NCBI RefSeq assembly: GCF_000263855.1
Contig: NZ_AJWX01000023.1
Coordinates: 42,031-106,030 of the forward strand
Direction: 5' to 3'
Origin: Pseudomonas sp. M47T1
Lineage (GTDB): Bacteria > Pseudomonadota > Gammaproteobacteria > Pseudomonadales > Pseudomonadaceae
Length of the DNA: 64,000 nucleotides
Positions 17,617 to 26,504 of this stretch are shown in pieces. Position 1 is the first letter of the stretch, and every line of letters starts with the position of its first letter. Position numbers and translations under genes: made by a program. Under the pieces are notes generated by a model. It searched no databases, was not told where the DNA came from, and saw only the letters and a program-made list of their open reading frames with translations.

Positions 17617-19161
17617 ATGACGCAAGCTAATAACACCGTGTACACCGATCTGAGCATCGATGAGCTGGTACAAGAAGCCCTGAAGCGCGGTGAAGGCGAG
17701 CTTGCCGACACCGGCGCGCTGGTCGTGAAAACAGGTCACCGTACCGGCCGTTCGCCGGTTGACCGCTTTATCGTTGAAGAAGCCTCCACTCAGGCCGCCA
17801 TTGCCTGGGGCCCGATCAACCGCAAGTTCCCCGCCGACAAGTTCGACGCCCTGTGGGACCGCGTCGCTGCCTATCTGGGCGAGCGCGAGCGGTTTGTCTC
17901 CCACGTTCACGTAGGCTCTGACGAAGCGCACTACCTCGCCGTCAAGATGACCACCGAGACCGCCTGGCACAACCTGTTCGGCCGTTGCCTGTTCATCAAC
18001 CCGGAGCACTACAACCCGGGCGCCAAGCAGGAATGGCAAGTCATGAACGCCCCGTGGTTCGTGTGCGAACCAGAGCGTGACGGCACCAACTCCGACGGCA
18101 CTGTGATCATCAACTTTGCCGCCAAGAAAGTACTGATTGCTGGCATGCGTTACGCCGGCGAAATGAAGAAAGCCATGTTCTCGGTGCAGAACTTCCTGCT
18201 GCCGGCTGCCGACGTACTGCCAATGCACTGCGCGGCCAACATGGGCGAAGACGGCGACGTCACCCTGTTCTTCGGCCTGTCGGGCACCGGCAAGACCACC
18301 CTGTCGGCTGACGAAAGCCGTTACCTGATTGGCGACGACGAACACGGTTGGGGCGAAGGTGTTGTCTTCAACATCGAAGGCGGCTGCTACGCCAAGTGCA
18401 TCGACCTGTCCGAGAAGAACGAGCCGGTCATCTGGAAAGCCATCCAGCACGGCGCCGTACTGGAGAACGTGGTCCTGGACCCGGTCACCAAGAAAGCCGA
18501 CTACGCCGATGACAGCCTCACCCAGAACAGCCGCGCTGCCTACCCGCGCGAACTGATCGAGAAGCGCGCGCCGAAGAACCTCGGGGGCGAGCCGAACGCC
18601 GTTATCTTCCTGACCTGCGACCTGACCGGCGTGCTGCCGCCAGTGTCCATCCTCAGCGAAGAACAGGCGGCCTACCACTTCCTGTCCGGCTACACCGCGC
18701 TGGTCGGTTCCACTGAAATGGGTTCGGGCGCCGGCATCAAGTCGACCTTCTCCACCTGCTTCGGCGCACCGTTCTTCCCGCGTCCGGCTGGCGAATACGC
18801 CGAACTGCTGATCAAGCGTATCCGTGGCTTCAACTCCAAGGTTTACCTGGTCAATACCGGCTGGACCGGTGGTGGCTACGGCGTGGGCAAGCGTTTCAAT
18901 ATCCCCACCACCCGTGGCGTGATCGCGGCCATCCAGAGCGGCGCTCTGATCGGCACCGAAACCGAGCACCTGGACACCATCAACCTGAACGTGCCGAAGG
19001 CCGTTCCGGGCGTTGAAACAGTCCTGCTCAACCCACGCAACACCTGGGCGGACAAAGCGGCCTACGACGAGGCCGCCAACGGCCTGGCCAAGCTGTTCAC
19101 CGAGAACTTCAAGAAGTTCGACGTCAGCGACGCCATTCGCAGCGCTGGTCCACAGCTGTAA
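17617..19161 (+). CDS. pckA: Phosphoenolpyruvate carboxykinase (ATP)
   Basis: The gluconeogenic enzyme that converts oxaloacetate and ATP to phosphoenolpyruvate, CO2 and ADP. The 514-residue length is typical. The P-loop GLSGTGKTT carries Lys226 and is followed by the metal-binding DDEHGW segment. RSPVDRF near the N-terminus matches the substrate Arg motif. A strong terminator follows the stop. It fits a Pseudomonas that grows on organic acids, consistent with the dctBD genes in the same window. Confidence 0.97.
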   Translation: MTQANNTVYTDLSIDELVQEALKRGEGELADTGALVVKTGHRTGRSPVDRFIVEEASTQAAIAWGPINRKFPADKFDALWDRVAAYLGERERFVSHVHVGSDEAHYLAVKMTTETAWHNLFGRCLFINPEHYNPGAKQEWQVMNAPWFVCEPERDGTNSDGTVIINFAAKKVLIAGMRYAGEMKKAMFSVQNFLLPAADVLPMHCAANMGEDGDVTLFFGLSGTGKTTLSADESRYLIGDDEHGWGEGVVFNIEGGCYAKCIDLSEKNEPVIWKAIQHGAVLENVVLDPVTKKADYADDSLTQNSRAAYPRELIEKRAPKNLGGEPNAVIFLTCDLTGVLPPVSILSEEQAAYHFLSGYTALVGSTEMGSGAGIKSTFSTCFGAPFFPRPAGEYAELLIKRIRGFNSKVYLVNTGWTGGGYGVGKRFNIPTTRGVIAAIQSGALIGTETEHLDTINLNVPKAVPGVETVLLNPRNTWADKAAYDEAANGLAKLFTENFKKFDVSDAIRSAGPQL

Positions 19162-19177
19162 TAGCGGGTGCGATCTG

Positions 19178-19204
19178 AAAAACCGCCCTTCGGGGCGGTT
19201 TTTT
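19178..19204 (+). terminator. Rho-independent terminator of pckA
   Basis: AAAACCGCCC, loop TTCG, GGGCGGTTTTTT: a strong GC stem with a T-run 17 bases after the pckA stop. The A-run on the left side means it may also serve the converging protease gene. Confidence 0.92.
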
Positions 19205-19222
19205 ATGGTCGCTTTGTAACGG

Positions 19223-20269
19223 TCAAGGCCGCGAGGCCGCGTCCAGGTCCATCAGGCCCTGGCCATAGGCCTCGGTGTTAGCGTAGATGCCCGTTTTGTT
19301 GGCAGTGCTCAGCAAGCGTTCACGCAGTTGCTGTGGTGATTTGTCCGGGTAGCGACTTTGCAGTGCCGCCAGCGCACCGGCCACCAGCGCCACGGCGGGC
19401 GAGGTGCCGGCCGTTTCCACGAACTTGCCGTCCTTGCCGGTGGTCAGCAGGCCAGCGCCCGCATCGCCACCAGGCACTGCGATGCACCAGCGTGCTGCCA
19501 CGCCGCAGTAATTGGACTTGGCGTTGATGGCCGTGCCGTCGCGTTTGAGGGCCACCACCGCCAACCAACCCTTTTCCAGCTCCGCAATGGCCAACGCCAG
19601 CCCGGGTTCGGCCAAGGGTTCACGTTTGAGCTCGTTGCCGGTGGGGAATACAAATACCGCGCCTTGAGCCACCAGGTCCCGAGCGCTTTGCAGCGACGCT
19701 TCCATGATCTGCTTATAGCGGGCCTCGGTTAACTCGGTGGCGGGTACGGAGTTGGCCCAGGAGTTACTGAGAATCTTCGCGCCCCGCTCGAAGGCATAGC
19801 GCCATGACCCGGCGATTTCCTCGTCGAAGAAGAACGGCTCGTTGTTGTCGCCGAAGCGCATCGGGATCAGCTGCGCGTCGTAGGCAATGCCGTGCATGCC
19901 CCGCTCGTCCTTATTGGCGGCCAGTACCCCGGCCATCTGCGTGCCATGGCCAACTCGGTCGAGGGTGCCGCTCTGCTTGAGTACGTAGTCATAACCGGGG
20001 TCGGCGATGCGGCCCTTGAACGACGGCAAGTCGAGGTTGAGCCCCGAGTCGATCAACGCCACGGTCACGCCTTCACCGGTGCCGCCTCGCGCGTACAACG
20101 CGGAGGCATTCACCACCGCCAGCGCGCCTTGAGCCCGGTATTCGGCTGTTTCGAAGGCCTTACGGTTTTCGGCGTTGGCCGCACCCATGCAACCCAGCAG
20201 TAATGCGGGAATTGCCAGTAGCGGTGGAAGGGGAAAACGTTGACGGAAAATGCGCTGTGCGTCCTGCAT
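19223..20269 (-). CDS. S8 subtilisin-family serine protease, probable lipoprotein
   Basis: 348 residues from the ATG at 20269. The N-terminus is a signal peptide with a lipobox LLLGC near residue 24, so the mature enzyme is probably membrane-anchored and periplasmic or outer-membrane facing. Catalytic residues are visible in order: Asp in VALIDSGLN, His in GHGTQMAG and Ser in GTSPAVALVAG. The domain is minimal, without an autotransporter barrel. It converges on pckA. Substrate unknown. Confidence 0.9.
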   Translation of the reverse strand: MQDAQRIFRQRFPLPPLLAIPALLLGCMGAANAENRKAFETAEYRAQGALAVVNASALYARGGTGEGVTVALIDSGLNLDLPSFKGRIADPGYDYVLKQSGTLDRVGHGTQMAGVLAANKDERGMHGIAYDAQLIPMRFGDNNEPFFFDEEIAGSWRYAFERGAKILSNSWANSVPATELTEARYKQIMEASLQSARDLVAQGAVFVFPTGNELKREPLAEPGLALAIAELEKGWLAVVALKRDGTAINAKSNYCGVAARWCIAVPGGDAGAGLLTTGKDGKFVETAGTSPAVALVAGALAALQSRYPDKSPQQLRERLLSTANKTGIYANTEAYGQGLMDLDAASRP

Positions 20270-20463
20270 GGTATAGCCCTGAAAGAATGGTTCAAGGGCG
20301 CAACTATCGGCATTTTTGCTGTGCGGTGCATGGCGGCTGTGTTGCGAGATGTTGTACGGATTCACCGGCTGAATAAGCCTCATCACACGAATAAAGTTCA
20401 AAACCTGCGCGTGCTGTTCTATGGTTTGGGGATTGCCCAGCTACCTTAATCCGAGGATCTGCC

Positions 20464-21699
20464 ATGAGCCAAAGCACCTACGACATCCAGCGCGCCGCCG
20501 TTATCGGGGCCGGAACCATGGGGCGGGGCATTGTCATGTGCCTGGCCGCAGCGGGTATCCAGGTAAAATGGATGGACAGCAACCCGCAGATGCTCAACCA
20601 GGCATTGGAGATCGTTGGGCACACTTGGGCACACAATGTCGAACAGGGGCGCATTGATGACGCCGAGGCGGCACGACGCCTCGCGCGGATTGGCAAGGTG
20701 GCGGATTATGCCGCCATCCATGACGTGGACCTGGTGATCGAAGCGGTGTACGAAAATCTCGAACTCAAGCAGCAAATATTTCGGGAGCTGGACCGCCTGC
20801 TGCAGCCAGGCGCGATTCTGGCCAGCAATACCTCGGCACTGGATATCGATGCCATTGCCGCGGTTACCGGGCGGCCCGAGCAAGTGCTGGGGCTGCACTT
20901 CTTCAGCCCTGCGCACATCATGAAACTGCTGGAGGTGGTACGCGGTGCCAAGACCTCCGCCGACGTGCTGCAAGCCGGCCTGGAGTTGGGCGAGCGCATG
21001 GGTAAGGTCAGCGTGGTGTCGGGCAATTGCCACGGCTTCATCGGCAACCGCATGCTGCATTTCTACGCCAAGGAGGCGCGGATGATGCTGCTGGAAGGTT
21101 CGCTGCCTTTCGAGGTGGACTCGGCGTTGCAGGGGTTCGGCTTCGCCATGGGGCCGTTTCGCATGTACGACGTGGTGGGCATCGACCTTGAGTGGCGGGC
21201 GCGGCAATTGTCAGGCCAGGGCATGGGCGAGCCCGAGGTGCAGATCGACAACCGCCTGTGCGAGATGGGTCGGTTTGGTCAGAAAAGCGGCGACGGCTAC
21301 TACCACTATGAACCCGACAGCCGCCAGGCCGAGCACGATGACGAAGTCGATGCGCTGGTGATTGGCGTAAGCCACGGCATGGGCTACAACCGTCGCGCCA
21401 TCGGTGCCGAGGAAATCGTCGACCGTTGCGTGCTGGCGCTGGTCAATGAAGGCGCGAAAATCCTTCAGGAAGGCATTGCCCAGTCGGCCCATGACATCGA
21501 CCTGGTGTACCTCAACGGCTATGGCTTTCCCAAGGAAGGCGGCGGTCCCATGGCCTGGGCCGACAAGCAGGGGTTGGCAGAGATCGAGCGTCGCCTGCTG
21601 GAATTCAAGGGGCGCTTCGGCGAGCATTGGCAGCCGGCTGAACTGATCAGCCGCCTGGCCCGCGAGGGCAGTACGTTTGCACAGGTGACCCACGGATGA
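20464..21699 (+). CDS. 3-hydroxyacyl-CoA dehydrogenase family protein
   Basis: A protein of 411 residues. The N-terminal Rossmann domain has GAGTMGRG at the nucleotide-binding turn. The middle contains the family signature around HFFSPAHIMKLLEVVRG and GFIGNRM, and there are two C-terminal 3HCDH domains. Enzymes of this type oxidise 3-hydroxyacyl-CoA with NAD+. The next gene, a thioesterase, overlaps by four bases, so the pair probably acts on one acyl-CoA, as in carnitine or fatty-acid side paths. The substrate is not determined. Confidence 0.9.
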   Translation: MSQSTYDIQRAAVIGAGTMGRGIVMCLAAAGIQVKWMDSNPQMLNQALEIVGHTWAHNVEQGRIDDAEAARRLARIGKVADYAAIHDVDLVIEAVYENLELKQQIFRELDRLLQPGAILASNTSALDIDAIAAVTGRPEQVLGLHFFSPAHIMKLLEVVRGAKTSADVLQAGLELGERMGKVSVVSGNCHGFIGNRMLHFYAKEARMMLLEGSLPFEVDSALQGFGFAMGPFRMYDVVGIDLEWRARQLSGQGMGEPEVQIDNRLCEMGRFGQKSGDGYYHYEPDSRQAEHDDEVDALVIGVSHGMGYNRRAIGAEEIVDRCVLALVNEGAKILQEGIAQSAHDIDLVYLNGYGFPKEGGGPMAWADKQGLAEIERRLLEFKGRFGEHWQPAELISRLAREGSTFAQVTHG

Positions 21700-22124
21700 A
21701 TGACGCAATGCCACAGCGCGAGGATTATCGGTACTTCCAGCCGATCATCACGCGTTGGCACGATAACGATGTGTATGGTCACGTCAATAACGTGACCTAC
21801 TACAGCTTCTTCGACACGGCGGTGAACACCTACCTGATCGAGCAGGGCGGGCTGGATATCCACGACGGCGGGGTGGTGGGCTTCGTGGTCAGTTCATCCT
21901 GCGACTACTTTGCTTCCATTGCCTTTCCCGACCGCATCGAGATAGGCCTGCGCGTGGGCAAGCTGGGCAACAGTTCAGTGCAGTACGAACTGGCTGTGTT
22001 CAAGGCCGGCGAGGCGGATGCCTGCGCGGCAGGGCGGTTCGTGCACGTGTTCGTGGATCGAGAAAGCAACCAGCCGGTCACTATCCCGCCCACGCTGCGT
22101 GAGGCATTACAGCAATTGGCCTAA
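21696..22124 (+). CDS. 4HBT-type acyl-CoA thioesterase
   Basis: A hotdog thioesterase of 142 residues with the 4-hydroxybenzoyl-CoA-type motif RWHDNDVYGHVNN (about 21-33), which contains the catalytic Asp. It starts inside the stop of the hydroxyacyl-CoA dehydrogenase gene (ATGA) and is surely cotranscribed. It probably releases the acid from the CoA product of that enzyme. Confidence 0.9.
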   Translation: MNDAMPQREDYRYFQPIITRWHDNDVYGHVNNVTYYSFFDTAVNTYLIEQGGLDIHDGGVVGFVVSSSCDYFASIAFPDRIEIGLRVGKLGNSSVQYELAVFKAGEADACAAGRFVHVFVDRESNQPVTIPPTLREALQQLA

Positions 22125-22167
22125 ACGCAGCATCTGGAGGGGCGCCTATTCACCCAGTCGTTCCGAA

Positions 22168-22635
22168 TCAGCGATGACCCCAATGGCGGCGGTCGTGATG
22201 GTCCCAGCGACGATCATGCCCGCGGTAGTGGCGGCGATCATCGTAACCGCGGCCACGGCTGTGAGCCTCGCGGTTGCTTTCGTTGCCCATGTAGTTGCCC
22301 AGTGCGCCACCGGCGCCGCCGCCTGCGGCTGCGCCGATCAGGCCGCCGGTGCTGCCGCCCATACTGTGGCCCAGCACGTTGCCGCCCGCGGCACCCAGGC
22401 CGCCACCGATCGCAGCTTCGCCACGGCTGTGTTTGTTGGCGCCTACCGCTGCGCCACCGGCGCCGCCCAGGCCTGCACCAATGGCTGCGCCAGTGCTGCC
22501 GCCCAGTTGCTGGCCGACCGCTGCGCCCAGAACCCCTCCCAATGCGCCACCTATACCTGCTTGTGCAGTGCCGCCAGCGCACGCAAAGCCGCTGGCCAGG
22601 CTCAGGGACAACAAGAGAATCGAGGTAAACTTCAT
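22168..22635 (-). CDS. Glycine-zipper exported protein
   Basis: 155 residues from the ATG at 22635 (MKFTSILLL), which begins a clean signal peptide; the open frame upstream to 22749 lacks one. The mature protein is mostly glycine-zipper repeats (GGxxGAAxG), a pattern of outer-membrane-associated proteins of the YMGG/17-kDa antigen type. A His/Arg-rich tail follows (about 120-155). It is convergent with the thioesterase. Function unknown. Confidence 0.82.
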   Translation of the reverse strand: MKFTSILLLSLSLASGFACAGGTAQAGIGGALGGVLGAAVGQQLGGSTGAAIGAGLGGAGGAAVGANKHSRGEAAIGGGLGAAGGNVLGHSMGGSTGGLIGAAAGGGAGGALGNYMGNESNREAHSRGRGYDDRRHYRGHDRRWDHHDRRHWGHR

Positions 22636-22791
22636 AGACAGAGTCTCAGTGGGATGACGGCGCGATCCTGAGGCTCTGTAAGAAAACTGACAACTTGAAA
22701 CCGACGAATAACACGACGTGTACACAATTTTATAAGTCTTTGTTTTCAAGATGAAACTTTCTGAATTTTGCTGTGTCAGATGTACTTCGCT

Positions 22792-22823
22792 AAGGCCATT
22801 TCAGCAATGAAATGGCCTTTTTT
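22792..22823 (+). terminator. Strong plus-strand terminator with no obvious gene upstream
   Basis: AAGGCCATTTCA, short loop, TGAAATGGCCTT followed by TTTT. The T-run is only on the plus strand, yet the genes on both sides (glycine-zipper gene and fdhD) are read leftward. A small plus-strand transcript starting within about 22690-22760 would explain it; TATAAG at 22731-22736 is a possible -10. Confidence 0.75.
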
Positions 22824-22865
22824 GTGGGCTTTCGTCAGTTAAATTAGCTGAAGAAATACACGGCG

Positions 22866-23657
22866 TCAGAGGCTCGATTGGCTATACACGCGCGGGCCGC
22901 TTTTTTGTGGAAGATGAATGAGATTCAAGTTGTGACGGCGCGCCCACTGTACCGCAAGCCCGGTGGGTGACGACAGGCTCACCAAGGTGTGGATGCCTGC
23001 CCGCAAAACCTTTTGAATCAATTCCAGGCTGCAACGGCTGGTCACCACTGCCAGCCCCCCGGCGGTTGGCACGTTCTGGCGAATCAATGCGCCAATCAGC
23101 TTGTCCAGCGCGTTGTGGCGGCCAATGTCCTCGCGCCCCATCAGCAACTCACCCTGCTTATTCATGAACAGTGCAGCGTGCACCGCACCGCAGTGCTGGC
23201 CCAATGGCTGGAATGCGCCGATACGCTGGCGCAGGCCTTCCAGCCAGGCTGCCGGTGGCAGCGGGGCGCCGGGCAGCACCTGCAGTTCGGGCAAAGCCTG
23301 TTCCACCGCTTCGACGCCGCACAGGCCACAGCCGCTGGTGCCAGCCAATTGGCGGCGCTGGTCCTTGAGGTTCCAGAAGGAGCGGCTGGATATCTCCACT
23401 TCGGCCTGTTGGGCCGAACCACAGCCTGTCAGCTTCATGTCATAGATTTCGTCTGCAGCGCTGATGATGCCGCTGCCGATACTGAAGCCGACGATGAAGT
23501 CTTCCAGGTCGGTAGGGCTTACCAGCATCACCGCCTGGCTGATGCCGTTATAGGCAATGGCCAGCGCCACCTCTTCCGCCAGCGCGGTAGTGGCTTCCTC
23601 ATCCTGGGTGAGGTTCGCGTAGCTGTAGGTTTGGCTGGCTGGCTGTTGGGTGTCCAT
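22866..23657 (-). CDS. fdhD: Formate dehydrogenase accessory sulfurtransferase FdhD
   Basis: A protein of 263 residues that carries sulfur from IscS to the molybdenum cofactor of formate dehydrogenase. The CGLCG motif with its essential cysteines is present (about 117-121). Other family stretches are GREDIGRHNALDKLIG and SRCSLELIQK. No formate dehydrogenase gene is visible in the window, so its partner lies elsewhere. Confidence 0.95.
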   Translation of the reverse strand: MDTQQPASQTYSYANLTQDEEATTALAEEVALAIAYNGISQAVMLVSPTDLEDFIVGFSIGSGIISAADEIYDMKLTGCGSAQQAEVEISSRSFWNLKDQRRQLAGTSGCGLCGVEAVEQALPELQVLPGAPLPPAAWLEGLRQRIGAFQPLGQHCGAVHAALFMNKQGELLMGREDIGRHNALDKLIGALIRQNVPTAGGLAVVTSRCSLELIQKVLRAGIHTLVSLSSPTGLAVQWARRHNLNLIHLPQKSGPRVYSQSSL

Positions 23658-23754
23658 AAGGGTACCGCTCGAATAGATGATGAAAGCCTAGGCTTGTGGC
23701 CACCCAACGTCTAATCGCTAAACCCGATACCGCGATAGACGCCATCAATGTCGG

Positions 23755-24417
23755 CTATAGGCCTTGCAGCAGGGTGCGGTAGTCGTCCACGGCGTTGAAT
23801 TCTTCGGTGTCCTTGCGGCCCTTGCGGCTGTCCGGCTCACGCACGGCCAGCAAATGGGCAACGCCGAAGGTGCGGGCGCTGCGCAGTATCGGCAGGGTAT
23901 CGTCGATGAACAGGCTGCGAGTGGGGTCAAAGCCGATATCGTCCTGCAAGGCGCTCCAGAAATTCTGGCTTTCCTTGGGGAAGCCATAATCGTGGGAGCT
24001 GATCAGGCGCTCAAAGTAGGGCGCCAGGGCTACTCGTTCAAGCTTGACCGACAATGAATCGCGGTGGGCATTAGTGATCAGGATGACGCGCTTGCCTGCC
24101 TGGCGAATCGCGGCCAGGAACGTATCGGCATGGGGCCGCAGGGCAATCAGGTGCGCCGTTTCCAGTTTCAGCTCGCGTACCGGCAGGCGCAGCTCGCTGC
24201 TCCAGAAGTCCAGGCAATACCAGTTGAGGGTGCCGGCGTTTTTCTCGAACAGTGGGCGCATTTCCATTTCAGCCATGGCGCGGCTGATACCGTGGGCTTC
24301 GGCATAACGTTGGGGCAGGTGGTCCAGCCAGAAATGGTTGTCGTAATGCAGGTCCAGCAGGGTACCGTCCATATCCAGGAGTACGGTGTCGATATCGCGC
24401 CAGGTTATGGAATGCAT
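23755..24417 (-). CDS. yrfG: GMP/IMP nucleotidase, HAD family (YrfG-like)
   Basis: 220 residues from the ATG at 24417; the longer open frame runs into nudE territory. HAD motifs are visible: DMDGTLLD (motif I), LITNAH (motif II) and FIDDTLPIL (motif IV). The E. coli homologue dephosphorylates GMP and IMP. It is divergent from nudE, and the same neighbourhood in enterobacteria pairs yrfG with nudE. Confidence 0.9.
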   Translation of the reverse strand: MHSITWRDIDTVLLDMDGTLLDLHYDNHFWLDHLPQRYAEAHGISRAMAEMEMRPLFEKNAGTLNWYCLDFWSSELRLPVRELKLETAHLIALRPHADTFLAAIRQAGKRVILITNAHRDSLSVKLERVALAPYFERLISSHDYGFPKESQNFWSALQDDIGFDPTRSLFIDDTLPILRSARTFGVAHLLAVREPDSRKGRKDTEEFNAVDDYRTLLQGL

Positions 24418-24508
24418 ACGAAAGATTCTCAGGCAATGAATGGACGAGAATGGCATCTGCCGTGCCAACCCACGGTATAGTAACCCGTTCACGCCAAGGA
24501 GCCGCCCC

Positions 24509-25075
24509 ATGCGCCAGAAACCCACCGTTCTCGCCCGCGAGATAGTCGCCAGTAGCCGTCTGTTCCGGGTTGAAGAGGTGCAACTGCGTTTCTCCAATGG
24601 TGTGGAGCGCACGTATGAGCGATTGGTTGGGCGCGGCAATGGCTACGGTGCGGTGATGATCGTGGCCATGCTGGACGCCGAGCATGCGGTGCTGGTGGAA
24701 GAGTATTGTGGCGGCACCGACGAGTACGAATTGTCGTTGCCCAAGGGCCTGATCGAACCCGGTGAAGACGTGCTGGCGGCGGCTGACCGCGAGCTCAAGG
24801 AAGAAGCCGGGTTTGGCGCCCGACAGTTGGAGCACCTGACCGAGCTGTCGCTGTCGCCGGGCTACATGAGCCAGAAAATCCAGGTGGTGCTGGCCACCGA
24901 CCTGTATGAAGAGCAGTTGGAGGGCGATGAGCCCGAGCCCATGCGCGTGGACCGTGTGAACCTGCGGGAGCTGTCTGCCCTGGCCACCCACCCTCAATTT
25001 TCCGAAGGCCGGGCGCTGGCAGCATTGTACCTGGCCCGCGACCTGCTGATTCAACGTGGAGCGCTGACCCTATGA
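24509..25075 (+). CDS. nudE: ADP compounds hydrolase NudE
   Basis: A Nudix hydrolase of 188 residues that splits ADP-ribose, Ap3A and NADH. The ATG at 24509 has AAGGAG seven bases upstream. The Nudix box runs from GLIEPGEDVLAAAD to RELKEEAGFG with all consensus acidic residues. It overlaps cysQ by four bases. Confidence 0.94.
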   Translation: MRQKPTVLAREIVASSRLFRVEEVQLRFSNGVERTYERLVGRGNGYGAVMIVAMLDAEHAVLVEEYCGGTDEYELSLPKGLIEPGEDVLAAADRELKEEAGFGARQLEHLTELSLSPGYMSQKIQVVLATDLYEEQLEGDEPEPMRVDRVNLRELSALATHPQFSEGRALAALYLARDLLIQRGALTL

Positions 25076-25899
25076 CTTTGGCTCATCCGCTGTTGCCGGG
25101 CGTCATCGAACTGGCCCTTGAGGCCGGCGAAGCCATTTTGCCGTTCTGGCGCGCTGATGTAGCGGTGACGGCAAAGGCCGATGATTCACCTGTGACGGCA
25201 GCAGATTTGGCGGCGCACCATGTGATCGTGGCCGGGTTGACGGCGCTGGACTCGTCCATTCCGATTCTTTCGGAAGAAGACTGCGGTATTTCGCTGGCCG
25301 ATCGTCAGGGCTGGACGCGCTGGTGGCTGGTGGACCCTCTGGACGGCACCAAGGAGTTCATCGCCGGCAGCGAGGAATTCACCGTCAACATCGCCTTGAT
25401 CGAGCAGGGGCGAGTGGTGTTCGGCGTGGTGTCCATGCCCACCAACGGTCGCTGCTACTTTGGCGGCGCCGGCCTGGGCGCCTGGCGGGCGGATGCCGGC
25501 CAGGCGCCGCAACCTATTGAGGTGCGCACGGAGCCGGCGGCAGGCCAGGCGTTTACCGTGGTTGCCAGCCGCCGCCACTCCAGCCCCGAACAGGAACGCC
25601 TGCTGGCCGGCCTCGCTGACAGCGTGGGTGAGCTGAAGCTGACGAACATCGGCAGCTCGCTGAAATTCTGCCTGCTGGCCGAGGGCGCGGCGGATTGCTA
25701 CCCGCGCCTGGCGCCGACCTCGCAGTGGGACACCGCTGCCGCCCAGGGCGTGCTGGAGGGGGCGGGGGGCGAAGTGCTGGACGTGGAAGGCCAGGTCTTC
25801 ACCTATCCGGCGCGCGAGTCGTTGCTCAACACCTTCTTCCTGGCCCTGCCGGCCAAGGCGCCCTGGCGCACCACCCTGCTGCGCCTGGCGCGCATCTGA
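25072..25899 (+). CDS. cysQ: 3'(2'),5'-bisphosphate nucleotidase CysQ
   Basis: An inositol-monophosphatase-fold enzyme of 275 residues that hydrolyses PAP, a by-product of sulfate assimilation. Metal-site motifs are EEDCG, DPLDGTKEFI and WDTAAAQGVLEGAGG. The overlap with nudE suggests a coupled nucleotide-clearing operon. Confidence 0.95.
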   Translation: MTLAHPLLPGVIELALEAGEAILPFWRADVAVTAKADDSPVTAADLAAHHVIVAGLTALDSSIPILSEEDCGISLADRQGWTRWWLVDPLDGTKEFIAGSEEFTVNIALIEQGRVVFGVVSMPTNGRCYFGGAGLGAWRADAGQAPQPIEVRTEPAAGQAFTVVASRRHSSPEQERLLAGLADSVGELKLTNIGSSLKFCLLAEGAADCYPRLAPTSQWDTAAAQGVLEGAGGEVLDVEGQVFTYPARESLLNTFFLALPAKAPWRTTLLRLARI

Positions 25900-25914
25900 A
25901 CCGTTGCGGCCCAC

Positions 25915-26030
25915 GTAGCTGCCGCCAGGCTGCGAAGGCGCGCACAGCGTGCCCGCGATCAACATGACACCGCCGAAGATCCTGCAGACCTTTTCGCAGC
26001 CTAACGGTATCTACGACACCCCTGTAGCAG
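25915..26030. repeat. Dispersed intergenic repeat, copy 2
   Basis: Starts TAGCTGCCGCCAGGCTGCGAA, contains GGCGCGC/GCGTGCC and ACACCGCCGA as in copy 1, and ends with CGCAGCC near 26000. It lies between convergent cysQ and the thioesterase gene. Confidence 0.72.
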
Positions 26031-26038
26031 CGCAATAA

Positions 26039-26494
26039 TCAGCGGTGCAGCACGTACTGGCCTGTGAAGGTCACGGCCTGCTCGCTGCTGCCCTGGTTCA
26101 CCAGGTACGTACGCAGCTCAAGCCGTGCCCGCCCGTAACGATTCCAGGCCGCCAGAAAGCGTTTCCAGGCCTTGTCGTCCGGTGCTTCGCACACCGCCAC
26201 GGCGTCCCCGGTGACCGGCAACGGGTAGCTGATCTGCCCTTCCTGGATCACGATGTGCCCACCCTCGATACCGGCCTCGCGCAGGCGCAGGTGCAGCCAG
26301 CCCCAGCCGGCCAGCACTGCGCCGCAATACAGGCTGCCGCCGAACATGGTGCTCTTGTGGTTGACGTTGGGCGCCAGCGGCAAATGCAGACGCAGGGTCG
26401 CGTCTTGCCAGGCGAGCACGTCCAGGCCCATTTCGCGAGTCAGGGGGATGTCGCTGTGGAGCAGAGCGGCCAGGTCGATGCAGTCTTGGTTCAT
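26039..26494 (-). CDS. YiiD-type hotdog thioesterase domain protein
   Basis: 151 residues from the ATG at 26494. The hotdog fold is of the YiiD C-terminal type (PLAPNVNHKSTMFGGSLYCGAVLAGWGW). Members are putative thioesterases of unknown substrate. It is transcribed with, and just after, dctD; the open frame to 26521 overlaps dctD, but GAGAA before 26494 supports the shorter form. Confidence 0.82.
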   Translation of the reverse strand: MNQDCIDLAALLHSDIPLTREMGLDVLAWQDATLRLHLPLAPNVNHKSTMFGGSLYCGAVLAGWGWLHLRLREAGIEGGHIVIQEGQISYPLPVTGDAVAVCEAPDDKAWKRFLAAWNRYGRARLELRTYLVNQGSSEQAVTFTGQYVLHR

Positions 26495-26504
26495 CAGCAG
26501 GTTC

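Noticed and set aside
17542..18969. 475-codon minus-strand frame opposite pckA
   Set aside because: Shadow of a highly conserved gene; no start signal.
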